Below, piece by piece: positions 27,452 to 36,887 of a stretch of DNA of 43,152 nt. Position numbers and translations under genes: made by a program. The notes below the pieces were generated by a model that saw only the letters and a list, made by a program, of their open reading frames with translations, ran no database searches and was not told the origin of the DNA. This stretch comes from Candidatus Nanopelagicaceae bacterium (GTDB lineage Bacteria; Actinomycetota; Actinomycetes; Nanopelagicales; Nanopelagicaceae), in NCBI GenBank assembly GCA_947461995.1, contig CANHNH010000005.1, forward strand, positions 1 through 43,152. Direction: 5' to 3'. The first letter of the stretch is position 1, and each line of letters opens with the position of its first letter.

Positions 27452-28041
27452 AGCCCTGCACTCCAATTAGCAATAAGTGTTAAGCCAGCTCGTCCAGATT
27501 TTTCTGGATGAAATTGCGTTGCGCAAAGCGCGCCATCTTCTACAGCAGCCAGAAACTTTTCGCCGTGGGTTGACCATGCCTGTGAAGAACCAACAGATTG
27601 CTTTGCTGCATAAGAGTGAACGAAATAGAAAGATTCTTTTTCTATTCCTTTAAATAGTCTGGATGGCCCAGTAATTTCTACCGTGTTCCAACCCATGTGA
27701 GGCAAAATTGGTGCGTCCAGTTGGCTCACAACCCCGTCCCACATTCCTATTCCCTTGTGATTGCCATATTCCAAACCATCGCTAAAAAGAATCTGCATGC
27801 CAATACAGATTCCAAGTGTTGCTTTGCCAGATTTGATTCTTTGACGAATTACATCGGCGGCATTGATTTCATTGATTCCATTCATGCATGCAGCGAATGC
27901 CCCTACTCCGGGAACAACTAAACCATCAGCATTAAGTGCAACATCTAAATCTGATGTGATTTGAACATCATGACCGGTTGTAGCAAATGCACGTTGGGCG
28001 GATCGTAGATTGCCGGATCCGTAATCCAAGATTGCTATCAA
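27448..28041 (-). CDS. hisH: Imidazole glycerol phosphate synthase, glutaminase subunit
   Basis: Class I amidotransferase feeding ammonia to HisF, 197 residues. The nucleophile is Cys79 in LGICIGMQ, with the His-Glu pair in TQFHPEKSG near 178. Oxyanion strand VVPGVGAF is present. The start is TTG at 28041, overlapping the hisB stop as TTGA; a start further in would remove the first strand ([10 protein letters not shown]). Confidence 0.95.
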   Translation of the reverse strand: MIAILDYGSGNLRSAQRAFATTGHDVQITSDLDVALNADGLVVPGVGAFAACMNGINEINAADVIRQRIKSGKATLGICIGMQILFSDGLEYGNHKGIGMWDGVVSQLDAPILPHMGWNTVEITGPSRLFKGIEKESFYFVHSYAAKQSVGSSQAWSTHGEKFLAAVEDGALCATQFHPEKSGRAGLTLIANWSAGL

Positions 28042-28622
28042 AGAACGCCCTTGGTAGATGGAACTCCGGTGACACGGGCGTCCAAAGAAACAGCATCTCG
28101 AAGTGCACGAGCAACCGCTTTAAATTGTGCTTCAAATACGTGATGCGCATTGCGACCTTCTAAAACTCTGATGTGAAGTGCAATGCGAGCCTCAGCAACA
28201 ATTGATTCCCAGATGTGCTTGCCTAAAGTCGTGTCAAAAGTTCCGATTAACTCAACTATTTCTGGTTGGCGATGCACTAAATATGGACGACCTGAAAGAT
28301 CAACAGCAGCTTGTACGAGAACTTCATCTAATGGAACCATCGCATCGCCAAAGCGGCGAATACCCACTTTGTCGCCCAGTGCTTCGCGCAGTGCCTGACC
28401 AAATGCCAAGGATGTATCTTCAACTGTGTGGTGCGAATCAACTTCGATATCTCCAGTTGTTTTAACTGTTAAATCAAATCCTGAGTGCTTACCAAGTTGT
28501 GAAAGCATGTGATCAAAGAATGCAACACCTGTGTCAACGGAAATGTTTCCATGACCATCAAGATTTAGTTCTACAAGAACGCTTGACTCTTTCGTTGTAC
28601 GTTCTACGCGTGCACTTCTCAT
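28038..28622 (-). CDS. hisB: Imidazoleglycerol-phosphate dehydratase
   Basis: Removes water from imidazole glycerol phosphate, 194 residues, monofunctional. Two-fold repeated metal motifs are [17 protein letters not shown] and [17 protein letters not shown], then the second half [23 protein letters not shown] lies about 5 bases before the ATG. It follows hisC with a 13-base gap. Confidence 0.96.
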   Translation of the reverse strand: MRSARVERTTKESSVLVELNLDGHGNISVDTGVAFFDHMLSQLGKHSGFDLTVKTTGDIEVDSHHTVEDTSLAFGQALREALGDKVGIRRFGDAMVPLDEVLVQAAVDLSGRPYLVHRQPEIVELIGTFDTTLGKHIWESIVAEARIALHIRVLEGRNAHHVFEAQFKAVARALRDAVSLDARVTGVPSTKGVL

Positions 28623-28635
28623 TTTTTCCCCTGCT

Positions 28636-29730
28636 TCACTTGTCGAGTACGTCTTTTAAAGCTGCCACGAACTTCTTGTTTTCGGCTTCGTTGCCAATTG
28701 TTACCCGCAAATAACCTTCTAGGCCTACATCGCGGATTAAGACCCCTTTATCGAGCAAATCTTTCCACACATCTGCACTGGCTCGCTTGAATCCTGCAAA
28801 GAGTAGGAAATTTGAGCAACTTGGCACTACTTCAAGGCCCAATTGAGTCAGTTTGCTTGCTACATCTTCGCGCGCTGCGATCAAACCCTGGACCGTTGCT
28901 AATAACTCTTCACTAAATTCGAGTGCCGCACTAGCTGCCACTTGAGTCAATGCGCTGAGGTGATACGGAAGTCGAACCAAGCGCATTGCATCAATGACAG
29001 ATGGGTGTGCGACTAAATATCCAACTCGCGCACCAGCAAATGCAAATGCTTTACTCATGGTTCTGATGACAACAATGTTTGGATGTTTCTCAATCAAAGT
29101 AACTGCAGATTTTTCTGATGAGAACTCTGCATAAGCCTCATCAACAACTAGAAGTCCCCCAACTGATTGCGCACTTCGTGCAAGGTTTTCAATTTCAGAG
29201 ATGAGTACCGTGCTACCGGTTGGATTATTTGGCGTTGTAATAAATGTCAAAGCTGGTCGTAGAGATTCGATCTGAGCAGCAGCTGCTTCGCAATCTAAAG
29301 TGAAATCCTTGCGACGTGTGCCATCCACCCAAGGGGTAGCTGTTACTTTGGCAATCAATGGGTGCATCGAATAGGAAGGCGTAAATCCGAGGGCAGATTT
29401 TCGACCAAATGCCAGAAAAATAGATTGAATAATTTCATTGCTGCCATTTGCAGCCCATACATTTGAAATATCCATCGAGGTGCCAGATTGAGAATTTATG
29501 TAATTCGACAGCGATGTTCGTAATGCTGATGCTTCGCGATCAGGATAACGATTGAGTTCTGCGCCTATCTGACTTACGCGATCGGCAATGGCTTTAATTA
29601 ACGCAGGCGATGGTGAAAAAGGATTCTCATTTGTATTAAGAGATGCTTCAGCACTCACTTGTGGCGCACCGTACGGCGACATTGGTGCAAGCTCGGCGCG
29701 CAGTGGCAACCAATCTGGCCACGTACTCAT
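28636..29730 (-). CDS. hisC: Histidinol-phosphate aminotransferase
   Basis: PLP aminotransferase of fold type I, 364 residues, making histidinol phosphate with glutamate. N-terminal [10 protein letters not shown], nucleotide-site [18 protein letters not shown], the Asp of VDEAYAEF, and the PLP Lys in [16 protein letters not shown] near 225 are seen. Its ATG overlaps the hisD stop (ATGA). Confidence 0.96.
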   Translation of the reverse strand: MSTWPDWLPLRAELAPMSPYGAPQVSAEASLNTNENPFSPSPALIKAIADRVSQIGAELNRYPDREASALRTSLSNYINSQSGTSMDISNVWAANGSNEIIQSIFLAFGRKSALGFTPSYSMHPLIAKVTATPWVDGTRRKDFTLDCEAAAAQIESLRPALTFITTPNNPTGSTVLISEIENLARSAQSVGGLLVVDEAYAEFSSEKSAVTLIEKHPNIVVIRTMSKAFAFAGARVGYLVAHPSVIDAMRLVRLPYHLSALTQVAASAALEFSEELLATVQGLIAAREDVASKLTQLGLEVVPSCSNFLLFAGFKRASADVWKDLLDKGVLIRDVGLEGYLRVTIGNEAENKKFVAALKDVLDK

Positions 29731-31043
29731 GACGAACTCTCGTTCTCTAAACGAACACTCATGGCTTCACCATGTGCAGGCAAATCCTCGGAGTTAGCCA
29801 GTGTGATGACCGTTGGAAGAATTTCTTTGAACGCTTCTTTGTTGTACTCAATGAAATGTAAACCTCGCAAAAATGTCTGCACAGACAAACCACTTGAATG
29901 ACATGCACAACCGCCTGTAGGTAGCACGTGATTTGAACCTGCTGAATAATCACCGAGTGAAACAGGTGAATAGCGACCGATAAAAACAGCGCCCGCATTT
30001 CTAATTTGCTGCGCATCTTTGCTGCTATTTTTTGTTTGAATTTCAAGGTGTTCAGCTGCATACGCGTTGGCTACTTCTAGCGCATGCTCAACTGAATCGA
30101 CCAACACGCAGGCAGATTGAATACCCGTGAGCGCTTCTGTAATTCGCTCTGAGTGTTTTGTGCGTGCAACGCGAAGTACTAATTCTTGTAGAACATCATC
30201 AATTAATTTTTGACTATCTGTTATGAGAACGGCAGCCGCGATTACGTCGTGCTCTGCTTGGCTAATTAGATCTGCTGCGACATCGGCGGCAATGGCGCTG
30301 CTATCTGCAACAATTGCAATCTCTGTTGGACCAGCTTCTGAATCAATTCCGATAATTCCACGCAACGCACGTTTGGCAGCGGCAACGTAGATATTTCCGG
30401 GACCAGTAACAAGGTCACATTTTTCGCAGAGATTTTCCATTCCATATGCAAAGAGTGCAATCGCTTGCGCTCCCCCAACTGCATACACCTCTGTCACGCC
30501 GAGTAGTTCGCAAGTTGCAAGAATTGTTGGGTGTGGCAATCCCCCAAATTCGCTTTGCGGAGGAGATGCAACCGCAATGCTCGAAACCTTGGCAATTTGC
30601 GCAGGAATCACATTCATCATCACGCTACTTGGATAAACAGCACGGCCGCCAGGTACATATAAACCAACGCGATCTACTGGGACCCATTTTTCTGTGACGC
30701 TTCCGCCATCAACAACTTTTGTGATTGTTTCACTGCGCACTTGATCGTTGTGCACTTTTCTGATGCGCTGCGCCGATAATTCAAGTGCGCTGCGAATTGC
30801 GGGATCTAATTCTTTCAAAGCTTTGGTTAGTTCTGTGCGCGGTACTTTAATTGATTGTGGCGCAACTCCGTCGAATTCTTTTGCTAAGGCAATCAAGTCG
30901 CTTTCATTGCCATTTTTTACTCGCAGCAAAATTGGTTCAACTAATTTCATCGCTTCTGCAACATCAAGTGCTGCCCGAGGAATTATGTCTTGGTATCCAG
31001 ATTTGGATAAGCGCTGACCACGAAGGTCTACTAAACGCATCAT
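29727..31043 (-). CDS. hisD: Histidinol dehydrogenase
   Basis: Oxidises histidinol to histidine with two NAD, 438 residues. Conserved pieces are [61 protein letters not shown] (catalytic Glu-His region) and [10 protein letters not shown]. The zinc ligands Gln and His are in SQAEHD. First gene of the his-trp cluster: GAGG 7 bases before the ATG, and an upstream promoter candidate within a palindrome. A second ATG one codon downstream is an alternative. Confidence 0.96.
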   Translation of the reverse strand: MMRLVDLRGQRLSKSGYQDIIPRAALDVAEAMKLVEPILLRVKNGNESDLIALAKEFDGVAPQSIKVPRTELTKALKELDPAIRSALELSAQRIRKVHNDQVRSETITKVVDGGSVTEKWVPVDRVGLYVPGGRAVYPSSVMMNVIPAQIAKVSSIAVASPPQSEFGGLPHPTILATCELLGVTEVYAVGGAQAIALFAYGMENLCEKCDLVTGPGNIYVAAAKRALRGIIGIDSEAGPTEIAIVADSSAIAADVAADLISQAEHDVIAAAVLITDSQKLIDDVLQELVLRVARTKHSERITEALTGIQSACVLVDSVEHALEVANAYAAEHLEIQTKNSSKDAQQIRNAGAVFIGRYSPVSLGDYSAGSNHVLPTGGCACHSSGLSVQTFLRGLHFIEYNKEAFKEILPTVITLANSEDLPAHGEAMSVRLENESSS

Positions 31044-31064
31044 CGGTGGGCCTCATACTCACTA

Positions 31065-31093
31065 AGAATTGGATACTGCAATGCCCAATTCTA
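31065..31093. promoter_or_regulatory. his operon promoter region with 8-bp inverted repeat
   Basis: AGAATTGG (31065-31072) and CCAATTCT (31085-31092) are perfect arms separated by 12 bases. On the minus strand the upstream arm overlaps a good -10 box TAGAAT (31093-31088) placed right after the dnaE stop codon. A -35 is weak (TTGGGC, 20 bases up). If used, this promoter gives a leader of about 38 bases with a GAGG site. The repeat could be an operator or an mRNA hairpin. Confidence 0.45.
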
Positions 31094-34000
31094 CTAGCCC
31101 TGCAGGCAGTTAGGCCCAAGAATTGATTTCAAGTCAGCGCTAAGTGAAGGTGAAGAAGTAATGAGAGTGTCCAACTTCATCACAGTAAGCATTCCGTTCT
31201 CATCTAAATGTAAATGAACTTCGCGTTTACCTGGATGCGAACGAAGTATCTCCTTCATCCGATCAACAACTGGAGGCGTGCACTGATTTATTGGAAGAGT
31301 GATTACAAGTGGTCCAGTTGGGGCTGCACTGACATCGGCGCTCTTCATTTCTAGGGCAGTAAATCTCACCTGGTCTTCGCGTCTGTCTACTCTGCCGCGA
31401 ATCAAAACAATTCGATCTTCGGTCAGTGTTAGCGCATATTGATTGTAAGTATTAGAGAAGAAGAGAGCTTCAATAGATCCTTCTAGATCTTCGATTGTTA
31501 CAACAGCCCACGACGCACCTTGACGTGTAACTTTTCGTGTAACAGATGTTATCAATCCACCTATTGTCACGATCTGATCTTGATGTCCGCCGTCGTCGAG
31601 TAATTCACTAATGGACATATCTGTGCCAGAGCGCAAGACGTGTTCAACGCCGAGCAGTGGATGATCTGAAACGTATAGACCTAACATCTCGCGTTCATAG
31701 GAAAGCAACATGGCTTTCTCCCATTCACCAGATGGAATATCTAATGCAACATCAGAAACGGAAGTTGCCGACTCTGCCCCAAATAAATCAAATTGGCCAA
31801 TGGCTTCTGCGCGTTTAGTTTCAATCACAGAATCAATTGCCTCAAGATAAACAGCCATTAAACCTTTACGAGTATTACCGAGAGAATCAAATGCTCCGGC
31901 CTTGATAAGGGATTCAATAGTTTTCTTGTTACACACTTGAGCATCTACTTTTGCTAAAAAATCACCAAATGATTGATAGCGCCCCTTGGCATCACGAGCA
32001 CTCTTAACGGAAGCAACAACACCCTCGCCAACATTTCTAATTGCAGCTAGACCGAATCGAATATCGGTGCCACGTGGCGTGTATTCAGAATCTGATTCAT
32101 TGACATCAGGAGGCAATACTTGAATGCCCATTCGACGACACTCACTTAAATACAGTGCTGATTTATCTTTATCATCACGAACAGATGTAAGGAGTGCTGC
32201 CATATATTCAGTTGGGTAATTGGCTTTGAGGTAAGCGGTCCAATATGAAACAACTCCGTAGCCCGCACTGTGCGCACGGTTAAATGCGTAATCAGAGAAT
32301 GGAATCAAAACATCCCATAATCTCTTGATGGCCGCGTTGCCAAATCCATTTGTTTTCATTCCCGCTTCAAATGGAACGTACTCTTTATCGAGGATCTCTT
32401 TGTTCTTCTTACCCATTGCCTTACGCAGGAGATCTGCGCGACCAAGTGAGAAACCAGCAACCTTTTGAGCAATTGCCATAACTTGTTCTTGGTAAACGAT
32501 TAATCCATAGGTATCGCCCAAAATTTCATTAAGCACTTCTGATAATTCGGCGTGAATAGGTTCGACAGGTTTACGCTTATTTTTTCTATCTGCATAGTTA
32601 TTGTGGGCATTTTCTCCCATAGGACCCGGGCGATACAGAGCAATAACCGCTGAAATATCTTGGAAAGAATCTGGTGACATGCTTCGCAATAGCGCGCGCA
32701 TCGGACCACCATCTAATTGAAATACTCCCAACGTATCTCCGCGCGATAAAAGCTCAAATGTTTTCTTATCATCGAGGGTGAGATCTTCTAGAACAACATC
32801 AACGCCTTTATTGGCTTTGATATTTAATAGAGCATCATCGAGCACAGATAAATTTCGAAGTCCTAGGAAATCCATCTTGAGCAATCCAGTGGCTTCGCAT
32901 GCGCCCATATCGAATTGAGTAATGATGGATCCATCAGCTTCACGGCGATGAATAGGGATAACATCTAATAAAGGTTCGCGAGAAAGAATGACGCCAGCTG
33001 CGTGGACTCCCCACTGGCGCTTCAAACCCTCTAATCCCATTGCAGTATCCACAACAGTCTTCGAATCTGGATCACTCTCGTAGAGATTTCTAAACTCTCC
33101 TGCTTCACCAAAGCGATCATTATTTGGATCAAATACGCCTGCTAGTGAAATATCTTTGCCCATTACAGATGGCGGCAACGCTTTTGTTAGTTTTTCTCCA
33201 ATGGCATAAGGATAACCAAGTACGCGAGTTGAATCTTTAATCGCTTGTTTCGATTTAATTGTTCCGTAGGTGATGATTTGTGCAACGCGATCTTCGCCGT
33301 ACTTAGTGGTTGCATAACGAATCATTTCGCTGCGTCTGCGTTCATCGAAGTCCAAGTCGATATCTGGCATAGAAATACGTTCTGGATTCAGGAATCGCTC
33401 AAAAAGCAAACCATGCTCAAGTGGATCAAGTCCGGTGATGCCAAGTGCATACGCAACAAGTGAACCAGCTGCTGAACCTCGACCAGGACCTACACGGATT
33501 CCAACTTTCTTTGCGTGCGCAACGAGGTCGGCAACGACTAAGAAGTAACCAGGAAAGCCCATCTTGATCATGACATCTAATTCATAAGCCAAGCGTGCTC
33601 GGTGCGCATCAGTTGCTCGAGCACCCATGCGATCTATTAATCCGCGTTCTGATTCTTTGGTTAGCCAAGAATCCTCTGTTTCACCGACAGGAACTTCAAA
33701 TTGTGGAAGTAGATTCTCACCTTCACGCAGAGTAACGTTGCAACGTTCGGCAATTAAAAGGGTGTTATCGCAGCTTTCGGGGATTTCCTTAAACAATTCT
33801 CGCATCTGCGCAGGAGTCTTTAGATAAAACTCATCGTTATCGAATTTAAAGCGCTTAGGGTCGGCCAATGTGGAACCTGATTGCACACATAAAAGCGCTT
33901 CATGAGATCGTGCATCCTCATTAAATGTGTAGTGCAGATCATTTGTTGCAAGCAATGGCAATCCGAGTTCTTTACCTAATTTAAGTAAGTCTGCTTTTAC

Positions 34001-34588
34001 TCGCGATTCGATATCAATGCCGTGATCCATAACTTCTAGAAAGAAATTTTCGGCACCGAAAATATCTCGATAATCAGATGCTGCTGCTACTGCTTCTTTA
34101 AATGCGCCCATGCGAATACGCGTTTGAATTTCTCCACCCGGACATCCAGTTGTTGCGATTAAACCTTTTGAATATCTCGTGAGTAACTCTCGGTCCATTC
34201 TTGGTTTGTAGTAATAGCCTTCAAGGGATGCAAGGGAAGAGAGTCTAAATAGATTTGAAAGGCCTTCATTATTTTCAGCCAGAATCGTCATGTGCGTATA
34301 TGCACCGCCACCAGAGACATCATCTTGCCCACCATCGGCCCACTTGACGCGTTTCTTTTCAAAACGAGATTCAGGTGCGACATAGGCTTCGATACCGATG
34401 ATTGGTTTTACGCCAACTTTTTTAGCTTGTTTATAAAAATCAAATGCACCAAATACATTGCCGTGATCTGTCATTGCAATTGCAGGCATCTCTTGGCGAG
34501 CAACTTCTGCTACGAGATCGCCTACGCGTGCGGCACCATCGAGCATCGAATACTCGGTATGAACATGAAGGTGGGCAAAAGATGACAT
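31094..34588 (-). CDS. dnaE: DNA polymerase III alpha subunit
   Basis: Catalytic subunit of the replicative polymerase, 1,164 residues, DnaE1 type. Order: PHP domain at the N-terminus (HLHVHTEYSMLDG, MTDHGNVFG), palm with catalytic Asp residues in SMPDIDLDFDERRR near 405-410, thumb and fingers, helix-hairpin-helix region, then an OB domain (IVTIGGLITSVTRKVT, GRVDRREDQVR) that binds single-stranded DNA. The PHP metal residues His and Asp are kept, so PHP-based proofreading, as in mycobacterial DnaE1, is possible. No intein is present. A TAACCT box sits 8 bases before the ATG with no Shine-Dalgarno. Confidence 0.96.
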   Translation of the reverse strand: MSSFAHLHVHTEYSMLDGAARVGDLVAEVARQEMPAIAMTDHGNVFGAFDFYKQAKKVGVKPIIGIEAYVAPESRFEKKRVKWADGGQDDVSGGGAYTHMTILAENNEGLSNLFRLSSLASLEGYYYKPRMDRELLTRYSKGLIATTGCPGGEIQTRIRMGAFKEAVAAASDYRDIFGAENFFLEVMDHGIDIESRVKADLLKLGKELGLPLLATNDLHYTFNEDARSHEALLCVQSGSTLADPKRFKFDNDEFYLKTPAQMRELFKEIPESCDNTLLIAERCNVTLREGENLLPQFEVPVGETEDSWLTKESERGLIDRMGARATDAHRARLAYELDVMIKMGFPGYFLVVADLVAHAKKVGIRVGPGRGSAAGSLVAYALGITGLDPLEHGLLFERFLNPERISMPDIDLDFDERRRSEMIRYATTKYGEDRVAQIITYGTIKSKQAIKDSTRVLGYPYAIGEKLTKALPPSVMGKDISLAGVFDPNNDRFGEAGEFRNLYESDPDSKTVVDTAMGLEGLKRQWGVHAAGVILSREPLLDVIPIHRREADGSIITQFDMGACEATGLLKMDFLGLRNLSVLDDALLNIKANKGVDVVLEDLTLDDKKTFELLSRGDTLGVFQLDGGPMRALLRSMSPDSFQDISAVIALYRPGPMGENAHNNYADRKNKRKPVEPIHAELSEVLNEILGDTYGLIVYQEQVMAIAQKVAGFSLGRADLLRKAMGKKNKEILDKEYVPFEAGMKTNGFGNAAIKRLWDVLIPFSDYAFNRAHSAGYGVVSYWTAYLKANYPTEYMAALLTSVRDDKDKSALYLSECRRMGIQVLPPDVNESDSEYTPRGTDIRFGLAAIRNVGEGVVASVKSARDAKGRYQSFGDFLAKVDAQVCNKKTIESLIKAGAFDSLGNTRKGLMAVYLEAIDSVIETKRAEAIGQFDLFGAESATSVSDVALDIPSGEWEKAMLLSYEREMLGLYVSDHPLLGVEHVLRSGTDMSISELLDDGGHQDQIVTIGGLITSVTRKVTRQGASWAVVTIEDLEGSIEALFFSNTYNQYALTLTEDRIVLIRGRVDRREDQVRFTALEMKSADVSAAPTGPLVITLPINQCTPPVVDRMKEILRSHPGKREVHLHLDENGMLTVMKLDTLITSSPSLSADLKSILGPNCLQG

Positions 34589-34596
34589 TGGTGGTG

Positions 34597-34602
34597 AGGT
34601 TA
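34597..34602 (-). promoter_or_regulatory. -10 box of dnaE, probably leaderless
   Basis: TAACCT ends 8 bases before the dnaE ATG and lies 4 bases after the rluD stop codon. No ribosome site is visible, so an RNA start at or next to the ATG is likely. Confidence 0.5.
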
Positions 34603-34606
34603 GTCG

Positions 34607-35545
34607 CTACGGAAGAACTGCGCTGGAAAGCAACGCCAGAGCATTTGTGAGATCAGGTGGATATGGCGCAGTAAAGGCTAAGCGCTCACCGCTACGAGGA
34701 TGTGTTAATTCGAGGTTCATTGCATGTAACCATGGACGAGACATTTCTAGTGATGCAGCCAATACTGGATCAGCGCCGTAGGTAAGGTCACCGACTAGTG
34801 GGTGACGCAGAGCAGAGAAGTGGACTCGAATCTGATGCGTTCGTCCAGTTTCTAATTCAACTTTAACGAGTGAAACTCCACGATAAAATTCGATTACTTC
34901 ATAGTGCGTAATACTCTCTTTGCCATTGGCAACAACTGCAAAACGATGATCTTCTTTTGGATGGCGATCAATAGGTGCATCAATTGTTCCGGTACTTGGA
35001 TCCATGTGACCTTGAATTAATGCGTGATAAATCTTTGTGACAGTTCGCGATCTAAAAGCTTCTTTAAGAAATGTGTAGGCTTGATCAGTTTTTGCAACGA
35101 CCATTAATCCGCTGGTGCCAACATCTAATCGATGCACAATTCCAGCTCGCTCTGCTGGGCCACTTGTGGAAATTGTGTAACCAGCAGCACTGAGGGCTCC
35201 GACAACAGTTGGACCTTCCCAACCAGGACTTGGATGAGCCGCACAACCTACTGGCTTATCGATGACAACAATTGATTCGTCATTGTAAATAATTGAGAGA
35301 CCTGGAATCGGTGTTAAAGGAATTGGTTCGGAGTTTTTCTCCTCCGGCATAAGCACTTCAATGATTTGTCCCGCTGCAACTTTGTCTGATTTAGTCATTG
35401 CTTTTCCAGATGTCGTGATGTCGCCATCTTCGAGTAAGCGCACTACCGATGCACGAGAGAGTCCGAGCACTCTTGTCAGTGCGCTATCGATGCGTTCACC
35501 TGCCACGCCTTCTGGGACGGACAAAGTGCGTAAAACTCGACTCAT
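34607..35545 (-). CDS. rluD: RluD-family 23S rRNA pseudouridine synthase
   Basis: RluA/RluD-type pseudouridine synthase, about 312 residues. An S4 RNA-binding domain comes first (AGERIDSALTRVLGLSRASVVRLLEDGDI), then the catalytic domain with Asp in GIVHRLDVGTSGL near 142 and ELETGRTHQIRVH. The target is likely the helix 69 uridines of 23S rRNA, by family inference. ATG at 35545 lies 2 bases after the lspA stop with GAAAG 6 bases upstream; a TTG at 35551 that overlaps the lspA stop as TTGA is an equally possible start. The lspA-rluD order is common in bacteria. Confidence 0.93.
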   Translation of the reverse strand: MSRVLRTLSVPEGVAGERIDSALTRVLGLSRASVVRLLEDGDITTSGKAMTKSDKVAAGQIIEVLMPEEKNSEPIPLTPIPGLSIIYNDESIVVIDKPVGCAAHPSPGWEGPTVVGALSAAGYTISTSGPAERAGIVHRLDVGTSGLMVVAKTDQAYTFLKEAFRSRTVTKIYHALIQGHMDPSTGTIDAPIDRHPKEDHRFAVVANGKESITHYEVIEFYRGVSLVKVELETGRTHQIRVHFSALRHPLVGDLTYGADPVLAASLEMSRPWLHAMNLELTHPRSGERLAFTAPYPPDLTNALALLSSAVLP

Positions 35546-35547
35546 GA

Positions 35548-36042
35548 TCAACTTTCGTCTTTAGGTAAAACTCCGGGTGTAATTGGTGCAATGTTTCGAA
35601 TAGTCAGGATAAATGCAGTTGCTGCTGCAATCACAATAGCGCTATCTGCCACGTTAAATACTGGCCAACGCGGCAGTTGAATCCAATCAATAACGTGTCC
35701 TTGTAAAAAGCTAGGTGCCCGAAAAATTCGATCGGTGAGGTTTCCCAGAATTCCACCGAGAACGAGGCCGCATACAACCGCCCAACCCTTGGATGTGATT
35801 ACCGGAGCAAAGCGCACGATAAGAATCAAAACCAACAGAGCAAATATCGTAAAGATGATTGTCTTTCCAGCACCAATGCTAAATGCGGCACCAGAGTTTC
35901 GGATAAATGTGAGTTGTAGAAAGGAACCAAGAATTTCAATGTTGGCTCGAGAGGATAAAACTTTCTCAGCCCATACTTTTGTACCTAGATCAAATAACCA
36001 CACAACCCAGGCGATGAGATAGAGCGTGCGCCACGGGCGCAT
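35548..36042 (-). CDS. lspA: Signal peptidase II (lipoprotein signal peptidase)
   Basis: Aspartyl membrane protease that removes the signal peptide of lipoproteins after Lgt action, 164 residues, four helices. The catalytic Asp pair is in GNLTDRIF and FNVADSAI; NSGAAFSIG is the other family motif. I start at ATG 36042 (MRPWRTLYLIAW), 2 bases after the traR stop; a start at 36144 would add 34 charged residues and overlap traR by 100 bases. Confidence 0.95.
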   Translation of the reverse strand: MRPWRTLYLIAWVVWLFDLGTKVWAEKVLSSRANIEILGSFLQLTFIRNSGAAFSIGAGKTIIFTIFALLVLILIVRFAPVITSKGWAVVCGLVLGGILGNLTDRIFRAPSFLQGHVIDWIQLPRWPVFNVADSAIVIAAATAFILTIRNIAPITPGVLPKDES

Positions 36043-36044
36043 TG

Positions 36045-36800
36045 TTAGCGCCGTTCCTCTTTCTGCTTGCAGTGCATGCAGAGTGTTGCGCGTGGGAAAA
36101 CTTGTAAACGTGCTTTGCCGATTGCTGCGCCGCACTCTTCGCAATTGCCGTATGTCTTTGTGTCAATCCGCTCGAGTGCGCGTTCTGTCTGTAAAACCAT
36201 GTCGCGTGCATTGATTACTAATGACATTTCATGTTCGCGTTCAAATGTTTTAGTACCAGCATCTGCTTGATCATCGCCTGCGCCATCTCCGGCATCAGCG
36301 ATCAGCGCATCCATCTCACGTTCAACTGTTGAAAGATCTGCTTGAAGACGCACTAGCTCTTTAGCTAATTCGCTGCGCATAGCCTTAAGTTCTGCAGCAC
36401 TCCATGCCGACTCGCTCTCAGAAACAACGATGGGAGTGGGTGCTTGTTTGATCGGCTTAAGTGGTGCAACTTTCTTTCCACTCTTTACAGGACGAGCAGG
36501 CGGCGGCATTACTAGTCGACGTTCTTCAATAACTGGAGTAGTAGCTGGTGCAACGATTGTTTTTACACTGACAGTCTGAGATTTTTCATCGACAGTCAAC
36601 GTTGTCTTTGATGGAAAGGGGCGTCCAGGATTTTTAGCAGCGGCTTTTACAGGTGCCTTCTTTGCAGCTACCTTCTTCGCTGGCGCTTTCTTTGCTGGAG
36701 CCTTTTTAGCAGGCTTCTTCGCTGGCGCTTTCTTTACTGATTTTACGGCAGCCTTTTTAACCGCTTTCTTAATAGCTTTTTTCAAAGGTTTCTTAGGCAC
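36045..36800 (-). CDS. TraR/DksA zinc-finger protein with lysine-rich tail
   Basis: A 251-residue protein with two distinct parts. Residues 1 to about 60 are almost all Lys, Ala and Pro in AKKAP-type repeats, like histone H1-type DNA-binding tails. The last third has a coiled coil (LKAMRSELAKELVRLQADL) and a TraR/DksA C4 zinc finger, CEECGAAIGKARLQVFPRAT and CMHC. Family members act at RNA polymerase; the basic tail may add DNA or RNA binding. I choose GTG 36800, 7 bases after TAAGGT, since it starts exactly where the basic tail starts; GTG 36860 is possible but would add 20 Arg/Trp-rich residues. lspA follows after 2 bases. Divergent from ileS. Confidence 0.85.
   Translation of the reverse strand: MPKKPLKKAIKKAVKKAAVKSVKKAPAKKPAKKAPAKKAPAKKVAAKKAPVKAAAKNPGRPFPSKTTLTVDEKSQTVSVKTIVAPATTPVIEERRLVMPPPARPVKSGKKVAPLKPIKQAPTPIVVSESESAWSAAELKAMRSELAKELVRLQADLSTVEREMDALIADAGDGAGDDQADAGTKTFEREHEMSLVINARDMVLQTERALERIDTKTYGNCEECGAAIGKARLQVFPRATLCMHCKQKEERR
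36672..36735. repeat. In-frame 22-bp direct repeat in the traR basic tail
   Basis: The same 22 bases (starting CTTCTTCGCTGGCG) occur at 36672-36693 and 36714-36735, 42 bases apart (14 codons). They encode part of the Lys/Ala/Pro tail. A site where copy number could vary by recombination. Confidence 0.8.
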
Positions 36801-36807
36801 GCCGCGC

Positions 36808-36813
36808 ACCTTA
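36808..36813 (-). promoter_or_regulatory. -10 box of traR, supports GTG start
   Basis: TAAGGT ends 7 bases before the GTG at 36800. No Shine-Dalgarno is present. Confidence 0.4.
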
Positions 36814-36872
36814 TGCCGATTACGGCGCGAGTACCAACTTCGCCACGAATAAAGTTGCACGTGAGCATGGAA

Positions 36873-36878
36873 TAGACT
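36873..36878 (+). promoter_or_regulatory. -10 box of ileS, near-leaderless
   Basis: TAGACT ends 9 bases before the ileS ATG, leaving at most 2-3 bases of leader and no ribosome site. A convincing -35 is not seen. Confidence 0.45.
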
Positions 36879-36887
36879 TGCGACCTT

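Noticed and set aside
36042-36144. Longer start for lspA
   Set aside because: It would overlap traR by about 100 bases; ATG 36042 fits the family N-terminus and lies 2 bases after the traR stop.
36801-36860. GTG at 36860 as the traR start
   Set aside because: It adds 20 Arg/Trp-rich residues not typical of the family and has no ribosome site; the GTG at 36800 has a correctly spaced -10 box. Not fully excluded.
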